Below are positions 49,548 through 58,143 of a DNA stretch of 62,502 bases, in pieces. Position 1 is the stretch's first letter. Each line of letters opens with the position of its first letter. Source of the DNA: Chloroflexota bacterium (lineage in GTDB: Bacteria; Chloroflexota; Anaerolineae; DUEN01); assembly GCA_013152435.1 (NCBI GenBank), contig JAADGJ010000141.1, positions 1 to 62,502 of the forward strand, written 5' to 3'. Below the pieces are notes generated by a model. That model did no database searches. It saw only the letters and a program-made list of their open reading frames with translations, and was not told the DNA's origin. The translations under genes and the position numbers were made by a program.

Positions 49548-50483
49548 ATGGAGGTGATGATGTCTCGGGTGTGCATCGCGGCCGCGCAGGTGGCGCCGGC
49601 CTATCTGGATCTGGAAGCCTCCCTGGCCACCGCCGATCGGTGGATCGCCGAGGCCGGCAAACAGGGCGTGCAGCTGCTAGTCTTCCCCGAGACCTGGCTG
49701 CCGGGCTATCCCTTCTGGCTGGATGTCAGCCCGGAGATGGGGCTATGGGATTACGCGCCCACCAAAGCCGTGTTCCGCCGCCTGTTTGAAAACAGCGTAG
49801 ACGTCCCCGGCCCGGTCACCGAGCGGCTGGGGAAGGCGGCTCGCCGCGCCGGGCTGAACCTGGTGATGGGGATCAACGAGCGCGACGGTGGTACGCTTTA
49901 TAACACGATCCTCTACTTCTCGGAGGATGGCGAGCTGCTGGGCAAGCATCGCAAGTTGATCCCCACCTACACCGAGCGGCTGGTGTGGGGACGGGGTGAC
50001 GGCAGCACGTTAACCGTCGTGGACACGCCGGTGGGGCGCGTCGGTGGGCTGGTGTGCTGGGAACATTGGATGCCACTGGCGCGTCAGGCCATGCATGACC
50101 AGAGGGAGACCTTCCATGCCGCGCTGTGGCCAACGGTCAGGGAGATCCTGTTGGTGGCCTCCCGCGCCTACGCCTTCGAGGGGCGTTGTTTCGTGGTGGC
50201 CGCGGGCTCGGTGCTGCGCCGCGAGCACCTGCCCACCGGGCTGGCGTTGCTGGACAGCCTGGAGGGCGACGGCCCATGGATGCGAGGCGGCTCGGCCATT
50301 ATCGGGCCGGATGGGGCCGTCATCGCCGGCCCGGCCGGGGAGGAGGAGACCTTGCTGACCGCAGAGATCGATCCCGGCCGCATCCTGGAGGAACTGATGA
50401 CGCTAGACGTCAGCGGCCACTACGCCCGACCGGACGTGTTCACCCTGTACGTCCACAGCGACCCACAGACGCCGGCCGGGTAG
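49548..50483 (+). CDS. Nitrilase-superfamily hydrolase (nitrilase branch)
   Basis: A 311-aa carbon-nitrogen hydrolase. The catalytic triad is visible: Glu48 (FPETWLPG), Lys136 (GKHRKLIPT) and Cys170 (VCWEHWMPLARQAM). The CWEH context is that of true nitrilases, which turn nitriles into acids and ammonia. Two starts are plausible: ATG 49548 (AGGAG nine bases upstream) and 49560. Next to the formamidase it suggests assimilation of nitriles and amides as nitrogen sources. Confidence 0.9.
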   Translation: MEVMMSRVCIAAAQVAPAYLDLEASLATADRWIAEAGKQGVQLLVFPETWLPGYPFWLDVSPEMGLWDYAPTKAVFRRLFENSVDVPGPVTERLGKAARRAGLNLVMGINERDGGTLYNTILYFSEDGELLGKHRKLIPTYTERLVWGRGDGSTLTVVDTPVGRVGGLVCWEHWMPLARQAMHDQRETFHAALWPTVREILLVASRAYAFEGRCFVVAAGSVLRREHLPTGLALLDSLEGDGPWMRGGSAIIGPDGAVIAGPAGEEETLLTAEIDPGRILEELMTLDVSGHYARPDVFTLYVHSDPQTPAG

Positions 50484-50523
50484 CGTCCTCACGACCTTTC
50501 GCCCTCATCCTCTTCGATCAGGC

Positions 50524-51582
50524 CTACGTCCACCCGTACTCGTAGCATGTCTCATACATGGCGACGATGTTCTCCGGCGGGCTCACGGCCTGGATGTTGT
50601 GACACGGCGCCAGGATATATCCGCCGCCCTCGCCCAGGATCCGCAGGTTATCCAGCACCTCCTGCCGCACCTCCTCCACCGTGCCAAAGGGCAGCGTATA
50701 CTGATTGTCCATGGCGCCGTGGAACACGAGCTTGTCCCCAAAGTCCCGCTTCAGCCCCTCCCGATCCATCCCCTTGGCCCGCCACTGGATCGGATTGAGG
50801 ATGTCGATCCCCGCCTCGATCATGTCCGGGATGATGCGCCGGCAGTTGCCGTCATTGTGATGGAAGACGAACGCCCCCGCCTCATGTACCAGGTCGATCA
50901 TGCGCTTCATGCGCGGGATCAGGAACTCATGGATCTGGGCCGGGGAGAACATCAGGTCATCCTGTCCCCCCATGTCCTCGGCCACATAGCTCAGCATCAC
51001 CTGACCGGGGATCTGCTCGAAAATGCGACGGGTGTTCTCGTAGGCCAGGTCGAAGAGCTTGTCCAGGCAGTAGTGGACCATCTCCGGGTTGAGCACCAGA
51101 TCCATAAACGCCAGCTCCTGGCCGCGCAGGTCTTTGTAAATGAGGAACGGCTCCGAGCCACCCCCGCGGATGGGATACATCTCGTTCCCTTTCACCTGCT
51201 CCGGGATATCGGAGTAGTCCCACCAGTCCGGATCAGGCCAGGTGTAATTGCGCTCGATCTCCTCCACTGAACGATATTGGGCGAGGGGGTGATAGACGCA
51301 CTCCCGATACACCCCGGTGCCGTAGTCCACATCCTGGTAGCCGCAGCCGAAGACATCGTACCCTTCGGGGATCGGCGGGCCGACATAGCGCGGGGACACG
51401 GAAACGACGAAGTCCACGTGTAGCTTCTGCAACATCTCCCGCTCGCTGCTGCAGCCGAGATGCTTCATCAGCTTGGCCGTGGCCTCCGGAGTGGCCCAGT
51501 AATCCATGGGCACCCGATCCGGCTGCTGGCGGGTGAGCACGGCCAGCCACCGCTCGCGAGGGGTCATCGTCTCTTTGGGCAT
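50524..51582 (-). CDS. URO-D-like (uroporphyrinogen decarboxylase family) protein
   Basis: A 352-aa member of the URO-D/methylcobalamin:CoM-methyltransferase superfamily, a TIM barrel. It starts MTPRERWLAVLTRQQPDRVPMDYWATPEA, the common N-terminal pattern. HHNDGNCRRIIPDMIEAGIDILNPIQWRAKGM is the family-typical C-terminal half. The heme-pathway Arg/Asp active-site set is not evident and no heme genes are close, so it is probably not HemE. Such proteins may act as corrinoid-type methyltransferases. A paralogue (51627-52730) lies upstream. Confidence 0.8.
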   Translation of the reverse strand: MPKETMTPRERWLAVLTRQQPDRVPMDYWATPEATAKLMKHLGCSSEREMLQKLHVDFVVSVSPRYVGPPIPEGYDVFGCGYQDVDYGTGVYRECVYHPLAQYRSVEEIERNYTWPDPDWWDYSDIPEQVKGNEMYPIRGGGSEPFLIYKDLRGQELAFMDLVLNPEMVHYCLDKLFDLAYENTRRIFEQIPGQVMLSYVAEDMGGQDDLMFSPAQIHEFLIPRMKRMIDLVHEAGAFVFHHNDGNCRRIIPDMIEAGIDILNPIQWRAKGMDREGLKRDFGDKLVFHGAMDNQYTLPFGTVEEVRQEVLDNLRILGEGGGYILAPCHNIQAVSPPENIVAMYETCYEYGWT

Positions 51583-51626
51583 GTCTCGTCTCTCCTTCTG
51601 ATCCCAACCCGCATGACACTTGGCCT

Positions 51627-52730
51627 TCAGATCAGGTCGCGCACCAGCTCGCCCACCCGTTTCACCCGGCGGATATCCCCATCCGGAGGGATCTCATCGG
51701 AGATCCCCAGCACCAGCCGGGGATAGAACAGGTCGACCAGCTGTTGGACGCAGCGTATCAGCACATCCTCGGGGTACGAGGGCAGGAAATACACGGCCGG
51801 GATGCCATCCAGCAACACCAGCGGCCCCAACGCCTCCTTGATCTCCTCGATGGTCACGTCGCCCTGAGGCTTTGGCGTGGCCGCCTCGATGCCATCCCAT
51901 GGACAGGCCCGCAGGTAGGGCAGCAACGGCTTCATAGCCCCGTCGACGTGGATATGGACGAACTTGCCCGCCTCGTGGAGCTGCTCCACCCTACGTCGGT
52001 AATACGGGATAAGATGCTCGTTCCAGATGGGCGGTGGGTCCATATGGGCGTCGATGTTCTCGCCCAAGTTGAGGATAGGGGCCGGGCACGTGCAAAGGAG
52101 CTGATAGAGAGCGTCATCCGCCTTGCTTGCCACCTCCATGTAATGCGCGATCTTCTCCGGGCAGTCGTGCATGGCGTAGATGGTGTTCTCAAATCCCATA
52201 TGCTCGATGAACAGGCCCTGCAGGGGCGAGCGACGAAAATAGAATTGGGGAGCGCCGCGCGTCCCGATCCGCTCCAGGTCGGCCTGATAGGTCTCCTCGT
52301 CCCACCACCATTCCTCATCCTGCACGATGTACTCCAATACGCGCAGGTCGTCGACACCCTTTACCTTGTACTCATCATGGTAGGCGGAGATCCCCCACGC
52401 GTCGTAACGGAGGACCTCCCGCAGCGTCCCCACGGGGGTCTCCCAATATCGCGCGATTCGCTTCTCATCCAATTGCTCCTCGCGCACGCACACCTTGTGG
52501 TAGCGCACCCGCAATGGAGAGGTGAAATAGCGCACCGAGGCCAGGCAGTCATCGTAAACGTCCAGCAGGCTGGCGTCCCTGTACTCGGGCGGAAGCGTCC
52601 CCCGCTTGCGATTCACGCGATACCAGAACTCGATCCGGGGCTGCCACAACACACCCCCCGGATCCTCTCCACGAAAGACGGCCAGGTTCATCCCACACCA
52701 GTTGGGGATCCCCTCACGCGAATACGGCAT
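51627..52730 (-). CDS. Second URO-D-like protein
   Basis: A 367-aa paralogue with the same barrel pattern: HIHVDGAMKPLLPYLRACPWDGIEAATPKPQGDVTIEEIKEALG in the C-terminal half. It is diverged at the N-terminus (MPYSREGIPNWCGMNLAVFRGEDPGGVLWQPRIEFWYR). It ends 45 bases before the first gene of the pair (reading minus), so the two are one operon. Both lack a recognisable metal or corrinoid partner in the window. The reaction is unknown. Confidence 0.78.
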   Translation of the reverse strand: MPYSREGIPNWCGMNLAVFRGEDPGGVLWQPRIEFWYRVNRKRGTLPPEYRDASLLDVYDDCLASVRYFTSPLRVRYHKVCVREEQLDEKRIARYWETPVGTLREVLRYDAWGISAYHDEYKVKGVDDLRVLEYIVQDEEWWWDEETYQADLERIGTRGAPQFYFRRSPLQGLFIEHMGFENTIYAMHDCPEKIAHYMEVASKADDALYQLLCTCPAPILNLGENIDAHMDPPPIWNEHLIPYYRRRVEQLHEAGKFVHIHVDGAMKPLLPYLRACPWDGIEAATPKPQGDVTIEEIKEALGPLVLLDGIPAVYFLPSYPEDVLIRCVQQLVDLFYPRLVLGISDEIPPDGDIRRVKRVGELVRDLI

Positions 52731-52830
52731 CCTTCTCCTCCTCTTTGCCCTGACGGCCGAGCCTCACATCGCTATGATACTCGCTGGCAACGGGAATGTC
52801 CAGCATAGACGAGAGAGGCCGCCTCCTAAT

Positions 52831-52859
52831 TTGACGTCAGCACGCCCTCCGTCTATAAT
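52831..52859 (+). promoter_or_regulatory. Promoter of the TetR-controlled efflux operon
   Basis: TTGACG (52831-52836) and TATAAT (52854-52859) have a 17-base spacer. The start of transcription should be near 52866, immediately before the palindromic operator. Confidence 0.75.
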
Positions 52860-52869
52860 CCAGGACTAG

Positions 52870-52883
52870 ACTGACCAGTCAGT
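52870..52883. promoter_or_regulatory. Candidate TetR-type operator
   Basis: ACTGAC-CA-GTCAGT is a 6-bp inverted repeat with a 2-bp centre, sitting just after the predicted transcription start. This is the usual form and place of a TetR-family operator. The TetR gene is the second gene of the operon. Confidence 0.65.
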
Positions 52884-52912
52884 TTAGAAGGGCCGCGAAA
52901 AGGAGCAAGGTG

Positions 52913-53197
52913 ATGAACACGACGCAACTGGTCGCTCTCCTGATCATCTCCGTCATCCTGGGCGCGATCTACGGCTACCTGGCGGGCGTAATCGGCAAGA
53001 AAAGACGCCCGTACGGCCTGGCCGGGGATCTCCTCATAGGGATCGCCTGCCAGGCTATCGTCAGCATCACCCTCTTCTGGCTCGTGCCGAAGATGGGGTT
53101 CACCGCCCCGATCTGGCGATGGCTTTCGGCCCTTGGCGACACCAGCGTCGTGACGATCTTCGTCCTATGGCTGGCCCGCCGCATACAGGAAGGATAA
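52913..53197 (+). CDS. Small membrane protein at the head of the efflux operon
   Basis: A 94-aa protein with three hydrophobic segments (about 5-27, 38-60, 72-88) separated by short charged loops (GKKRRPYG). AAGGAG is seven bases before the ATG at 52913; a GTG lies just before it. I do not recognise a family. Its place between the operator and tetR suggests it is co-regulated with the ABC genes. Confidence 0.65.
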   Translation: MNTTQLVALLIISVILGAIYGYLAGVIGKKRRPYGLAGDLLIGIACQAIVSITLFWLVPKMGFTAPIWRWLSALGDTSVVTIFVLWLARRIQEG

Positions 53198-53256
53198 CCC
53201 AGGAGCCTCGGAGAGCCCGTTTCACCATACCACACGACCAAGGAGCAGAGAAGCGG

Positions 53257-53862
53257 ATGGCGCTGTCCCGGATGAACAGGACGGAGGATCGGCGGGCACA
53301 GATCTTGCAGGCCGCCATGGTATGCTTTGCCCGCCACGGCTATCACCGCACGACGATGGACGAGATCGTGCGGGAGAGCGGACTGAGCAAGGGGAGCTTA
53401 TACTGGTACTTCAAGAGCAAAAAGGAGCTGTTCCTCTCCATCATCGACGCGTGGATCTCGGGGATCAACCAGACGCTCCAGGAGCTCTCCCAGATGGAGG
53501 AGATGACGTGGGCCGATCGGCTGCGGCGCGCGGCCGAGCTGATCGCCGAGGATATCGCCAAACAGCGCGACTTCGCCTCGCTCACGCTGGAGTTCTGGGC
53601 GCAGATGCAGCAGGACGAGCAGGTGAGAGAGCGCATGGTTCGCATCTATCAGGAGACCGTGGACGTGCTACAGCGCTTCATCGCCGCGGGCATTCAGGCG
53701 GGGGAGTTCCACCCGACCGACCCGCGGGCGGCGGCCGCGGTGCTCATCGCCGCGTTCGACGGGATGATGCTCCAATGGTCCATGATGCCGGATCAGCTCC
53801 ACTGGCCCGATCTCAGCCATATGATCATGGACATCTTCCTCCACGGACTGGAAGCGCGTTGA
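53257..53862 (+). CDS. TetR/AcrR-family transcriptional regulator
   Basis: A 201-aa repressor-like protein. The HTH occupies about 10-56: RAQILQAAMVCFARHGYHRTTMDEIVRESGLSKGSLYWYFKSKKELF. The remainder is the all-helical ligand-binding/dimer region. The ATG at 53257 follows AAGGAG; the frame is open upstream to 53119 in other sequence. It probably binds the palindrome at 52870 and so controls itself and the efflux genes. The ligand is unknown. Confidence 0.9.
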   Translation: MALSRMNRTEDRRAQILQAAMVCFARHGYHRTTMDEIVRESGLSKGSLYWYFKSKKELFLSIIDAWISGINQTLQELSQMEEMTWADRLRRAAELIAEDIAKQRDFASLTLEFWAQMQQDEQVRERMVRIYQETVDVLQRFIAAGIQAGEFHPTDPRAAAAVLIAAFDGMMLQWSMMPDQLHWPDLSHMIMDIFLHGLEAR

Positions 53863-53866
53863 AGCC

Positions 53867-54847
53867 ATGACACCCTTCGACACGGATCTGGCGATCCAGG
53901 CGGTGGAGCTGACGAAGACGTTCGGCGACGTGACGGCGGTGGACGGTCTGAACCTGGCCATCCGCCCCGGGGAGATCTTCGGGCTCATCGGCCCGGACGG
54001 CGCCGGCAAGACCACGACGATCCGCCTGCTGGCGGCTGTGATGGTGCCCAGCAGCGGCCAGGCCCTCGTGGGCGGCTTCGACACCGTGCGGCAGGCGGAG
54101 GACATACGCAAGATCATCGGCTATATGCCCCAACACTTCAGCCTCTACGGCGATCTGACGGTGCTGGAGAACCTGAACTTCTTCGCCGACGTGTTCGGCG
54201 TCCGCGGCTCAGAGCGCCGTGCGCAGATCGACCGGCTCCTGGCCTTCGCCCGCCTGGAGGAGTTCACCGACCGCCGCGCCGCGCACCTCTCCGGCGGGAT
54301 GCAGAAGAAGCTGGCCCTGGCCTGCGCGTTGATCCATCGCCCGCGCATCCTGTTCCTGGACGAGCCCACCACCGGCGTCGACCCCATCTCCCGCCGCGAG
54401 TTTTGGGACATCCTGTCCGATCTACACGTGCAGGGCGTGACCCTCTTCGTCAGCACGCCGTACATGGACGAGGCGGAGCATTGCTCGCGCGTGGGGTTGA
54501 TGTTCCGGGGGCAGATCATCGAACGGGGCACGCCGGACGAGATCAAGGCGCTGGTGCCGGGGCAGTTGTTGGCGGTATGGACCCGGGACCTGCTCCGGGC
54601 CCGGCGGGTGGTCGCCGCCCTGGAGGGCGTCTACGAGGTGCAAACCTACGGCGATCTGCTGCACGTCTTCGTGGACGACGCCGAAAAACGGCAGCCGGAG
54701 GTGGAGGCTGCCTTGAGGGGCGCCGACGTGCCCTTCGAGCAGATCCGGCGCAGCATCCCGCGCATGGAAGAGGCGTTCATCTCCCTGATCCGCAGGCAGT
54801 TAGAGGGCGAACGTGGACCTACACAAAGTTCGGGCAGTCGTCCGTAA
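53867..54847 (+). CDS. ABC exporter ATP-binding protein (first of two)
   Basis: A 326-aa ATPase of the NatA/YbhF type. The Walker A is GPDGAGKTTTIR, with Asp in place of the usual Asn. The signature LSGGMQKKLALACAL and Walker B ILFLDEPTTGVDP are intact. It starts five bases after tetR and overlaps the next permease start (54813). In the E. coli Ybh system two such domains are fused in one protein; here they are separate genes (also 57186). Confidence 0.93.
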   Translation: MTPFDTDLAIQAVELTKTFGDVTAVDGLNLAIRPGEIFGLIGPDGAGKTTTIRLLAAVMVPSSGQALVGGFDTVRQAEDIRKIIGYMPQHFSLYGDLTVLENLNFFADVFGVRGSERRAQIDRLLAFARLEEFTDRRAAHLSGGMQKKLALACALIHRPRILFLDEPTTGVDPISRREFWDILSDLHVQGVTLFVSTPYMDEAEHCSRVGLMFRGQIIERGTPDEIKALVPGQLLAVWTRDLLRARRVVAALEGVYEVQTYGDLLHVFVDDAEKRQPEVEAALRGADVPFEQIRRSIPRMEEAFISLIRRQLEGERGPTQSSGSRP

Positions 54848-55940
54848 AGAGTGGATCCATATCACGCGCGATCCCCGCACCTTCTTTCTGGTGACCATAT
54901 CGCCGGTGTTCCTGCTGATCGTGCTGGGGTACGCCTTCTCCGTCGACGTGAAGAACGTGGCCGTGGCCGTGATGGACTACGACCGGACGGCCCTCTCCCG
55001 GGCGTACGCCCTGGGAATCGATAACAGCGCAGAGCTGGATGTCTGCTGCTACTTGGATCGCTGGGAGGAGATTCAGCCGCTGCTGGAGCGATCGAGGGCG
55101 CGTGCCGTGGTCATCATCCCGCCGGGGTTCGCGAAGGAACTCATGGCGGGGAGGCCGCCCGCCTTGCAGATCATCGTGGACGGCACGGATCCGAATACGG
55201 GACAGCACGCGATCACCTATCTTGGGGGATACACCGGCGCCTTCGTGGCCGACCAAATCGCAAACGCCCTGGCCCCGGGCGGCCCCGACATCCCGTTGCC
55301 ACGGATCGAGTTGCAGGTGCGCACCTGGTACAATCCGGCGTTCAAATCGGTGATCGGGATGGTGCCGGGCCTGATCGCCATCGTGCTGACCATGCCCGCC
55401 ATGTCGATCACCCTGTCCCTGGCCCGGGAGCGGGAATGGGGAACGTTGGAGCAGCTCATCTCCACGCCGCTACGGCGGTCGGAATTGCTGATCGGCAAGC
55501 TGCTTCCCTACGTGCTCAGCGGCCTGATCGGGGTGGTTCTGTGCACTCTGGTGGGGATGCAGCTCTTCGGCGTGCCGTTCCGGGGGAGCTTTCCCCTGTT
55601 CATGCTCCTCTCGGCGGACTTCTTCCTCGCCAGCCTGGGCCTGGGGCTGCTGATGGCGATCTTCATCGGCAATCAGCAATTGGCGATGATCGTGTCCCTG
55701 CTGGTATTCCTCTTTCCCGGATTCTTCCTGTCCGGTTTGATCTTTCCCATCTCCGCCATGCCGCCGGAGATGCGCCTGGAGGCCTATTCCGTTCCCACGA
55801 CCCACTACGTGACCATCAGCCGCAGCATCTTCCTGAAGGGCGCCGGGTTGGATATCCTATGGCCCTATGCCCTGGCGTTGCTTATCATGGGGTCTGGGCT
55901 CTCATTCCTGACCGTCCTGCTGTTCCGCAAGAGGCTGTGA
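54813..55940 (+). CDS. ABC-2 exporter permease (YbhS/YbhR type), first
   Basis: A 375-aa membrane protein. One N-terminal helix (about 23-42) is followed by a large extracytoplasmic loop (about 45-190) and five C-terminal helices. The element EREWGTLEQLISTPLRRSELLIGKLLPYVL (about 205-235) is the ABC-2 signature. It starts at GTG, overlapping the ATPase by 35 bases. It pairs with the second permease gene. Confidence 0.9.
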   Translation: MDLHKVRAVVRKEWIHITRDPRTFFLVTISPVFLLIVLGYAFSVDVKNVAVAVMDYDRTALSRAYALGIDNSAELDVCCYLDRWEEIQPLLERSRARAVVIIPPGFAKELMAGRPPALQIIVDGTDPNTGQHAITYLGGYTGAFVADQIANALAPGGPDIPLPRIELQVRTWYNPAFKSVIGMVPGLIAIVLTMPAMSITLSLAREREWGTLEQLISTPLRRSELLIGKLLPYVLSGLIGVVLCTLVGMQLFGVPFRGSFPLFMLLSADFFLASLGLGLLMAIFIGNQQLAMIVSLLVFLFPGFFLSGLIFPISAMPPEMRLEAYSVPTTHYVTISRSIFLKGAGLDILWPYALALLIMGSGLSFLTVLLFRKRL

Positions 55941-55944
55941 TCCG

Positions 55945-57075
55945 ATGCTCACCCGCATTCTGACGCTGACCGGTAAAGAGCTGATCCAGCTACGACGGAA
56001 CTGGCTGCTGGCGCTCTTCATCCTGTTCGGCCCCATGTCCGAGCTGATCGCCGTCGCCTACTCCACCTCGCAGGATATCGACCATCTGCCGACGGCGGTG
56101 ATCGACTATGATCGCTCGCAAGCCAGCCGGGCCCTTCTCCAGGCGCTGGTGAACACGGAGACCTTCGATCTGAACTACTGGCCGGAGGATGAGACCGCCA
56201 TCTCCCGGCTGCTCGACGCGGGAAAGGTGGTGGCGGCAGTGATCATCCCGCCAGGCTTCGAAGATGCGCTCATGCCGGGCCACGCCGGCCGGTCGGAGGT
56301 GCAGGTCATCCTGGACGGCTCGGATCCGACATCGGCGCGAACGGCCATGCGATCGGCGGAAGGGGTGGTCGCCCGGATGAACCAGGATCTGGCAGCGCGG
56401 CAACTGGGCATCGCGGCCACCTCCTTCGGCAGCTTCGAGCCCAGCGTGCGGGTCTGGTTCAACGAGGAACTGCGAGAGGCCAACTACACCGTGCCATCCG
56501 AGCTGGGATTCATCCTGTACGTGGTGGCGTTGATGATCGCCTCCCTGGGGATCGCCCGGGAGCGAGAGCTGGGGACGCTGGAGCAGCTGCTGATCACCCC
56601 CCTGCGCCCCATCGAGCTTATCATCGGCAAGGCGATCCCGGCCGTCATCCTGGCCTATGCCGAATTCCTGCTGCTGCTGGCGGTCACCCTCGTCATCTTC
56701 AAGGTGCCGATGCGCGGCTCATGGCCCTTGCTGTTGAGCGTGGCGCTCTTCTATCTCTTCGTCGAGCTGGGATGGGGGATCTTGGTATCCTCCGTCTCCA
56801 GGACCCAGCAGCAGGCGTTGTTGTTCGTGTTCATGCTGGCCATGGGGGAGATGGTGTTCTCCGGATATATGATCCCCGTCGAGACGCTCCCCCGGCCACT
56901 TCAGATCCTGTCGAACTTCGTCCCGATCCGACACTTCCTCATCATCCTGCGGGGCATTTTATTGAAGGGGGCGGGGATCCAGGCCTTCTGGTACGAGCTG
57001 GGAATGCTGGCATTGCTGGGGATGATCATCACGACGGTGACCTTTGTCGTCTTGAGGCATTTGCAGCTGGATTGA
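55945..57075 (+). CDS. ABC-2 exporter permease, second
   Basis: A 376-aa protein with the same layout as the first permease: an N-terminal helix, a large loop with YDRSQASRALLQALVNTETFDL, then helices with EREL-GTLEQLLITPLRPIELIIGKAIPAVI. Identity between the two is moderate by eye. Together they would form the membrane channel. It begins four bases after the first permease ends. Confidence 0.9.
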   Translation: MLTRILTLTGKELIQLRRNWLLALFILFGPMSELIAVAYSTSQDIDHLPTAVIDYDRSQASRALLQALVNTETFDLNYWPEDETAISRLLDAGKVVAAVIIPPGFEDALMPGHAGRSEVQVILDGSDPTSARTAMRSAEGVVARMNQDLAARQLGIAATSFGSFEPSVRVWFNEELREANYTVPSELGFILYVVALMIASLGIARERELGTLEQLLITPLRPIELIIGKAIPAVILAYAEFLLLLAVTLVIFKVPMRGSWPLLLSVALFYLFVELGWGILVSSVSRTQQQALLFVFMLAMGEMVFSGYMIPVETLPRPLQILSNFVPIRHFLIILRGILLKGAGIQAFWYELGMLALLGMIITTVTFVVLRHLQLD

Positions 57076-57185
57076 GTCACGGGATAGGGTGGGGCGATCC
57101 ATGAGTTGCCTACTCGGGAGGCGAATCGACGGGATCGCAACTTACGTATCCACGTGAGGCTATCGATCACGGGTAAGGTAGGGGA

Positions 57186-58115
57186 ATGAGCACATCGGAC
57201 AAGCTCGCGATCGTCACTCAGGAGCTGACGAAACGATTTGGGTCTTTCACAGCCGTAGATCGGATCAACTTCTCCGTACGGGAGGGGGAGATCTTTGGGT
57301 TCCTGGGCCCCAACGGATCCGGCAAGACCACAACGATCCGGATGCTGTTGGGCCTGCTGCGGCCCACGTCGGGAAGCGCGCAGATCCTGGGATACGATGT
57401 CGCCCGGCAGACCGGCCAGGTGCGACAGATCGCCGGGTACATGTCACAGCGATTCAGCCTGTACGATGACCTGACGGTGACGGAAAACCTGAACTTCTAC
57501 GGCCGCACCTATGGCGTGCGCGGCCGGGAGCTGGAGGAACGCAAGCGGTTCGTGCTGGAGATGGCGGGGCTGGTCGGCCGGGAGCGGGAGCTCACTCGCA
57601 ACCTCTCGGGCGGATGGAAGCAGCGGCTGGCGCTGGGGGCCGCCATCCTGCACCGCCCCCGCATCCTGTTCCTGGACGAGCCCACCGCCGGCGTCGATCC
57701 GGTCTCCCGCCGCCAGTTCTGGGATCTGCTCTATCAACTGGCGGACGAGGGCACCACGATCTTCGTCACGACGCACTACATGGACGAGGCGGAGCATTGT
57801 CACCGGCTGGCGTTCATCCACCGAGGGCGCATCGTCGCGCAGGGTACCCCGGTCGAGATCAAGACGCATCAGATGCGCGGGCAGGTGATCGAGATCGTTT
57901 GCGAGCCCACGGAGGCGGCCCTGATCGCGCTGCGCGCCATGGACCGGTTCGACGAGGTGGCCCTCTACGGCGCGCGGATCCACGTCGCCGCCCCGAACAT
58001 CGCCCAGCAAGAGGATGCGATCCGAGCCACCCTGCTGAAGGCGGGGGTACGGATCATCGACATGAGCATCATCCCCCCCTCTCTGGAGGACGTGTTCATC
58101 TCCCGCCTCCGTTAG
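57186..58115 (+). CDS. ABC exporter ATP-binding protein (second)
   Basis: A 309-aa ATPase. The Walker A is GPNGSGKTTTIR, the signature LSGGWKQRLALGAAI, and the Walker B ILFLDEPTAGVDPVSRR. It corresponds to the other half of a YbhF-like double ATPase. The 110-base gap before it contains no clear promoter. Confidence 0.93.
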   Translation: MSTSDKLAIVTQELTKRFGSFTAVDRINFSVREGEIFGFLGPNGSGKTTTIRMLLGLLRPTSGSAQILGYDVARQTGQVRQIAGYMSQRFSLYDDLTVTENLNFYGRTYGVRGRELEERKRFVLEMAGLVGRERELTRNLSGGWKQRLALGAAILHRPRILFLDEPTAGVDPVSRRQFWDLLYQLADEGTTIFVTTHYMDEAEHCHRLAFIHRGRIVAQGTPVEIKTHQMRGQVIEIVCEPTEAALIALRAMDRFDEVALYGARIHVAAPNIAQQEDAIRATLLKAGVRIIDMSIIPPSLEDVFISRLR

Positions 58116-58143
58116 CGAGTGGGGATTTCACGAGAGGTGAGGC

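Noticed and set aside
54000-58115. Recent duplication of the ATPase/permease genes
   Set aside because: The paired genes differ along their full length and keep distinct motif details, so they are ordinary old paralogues.
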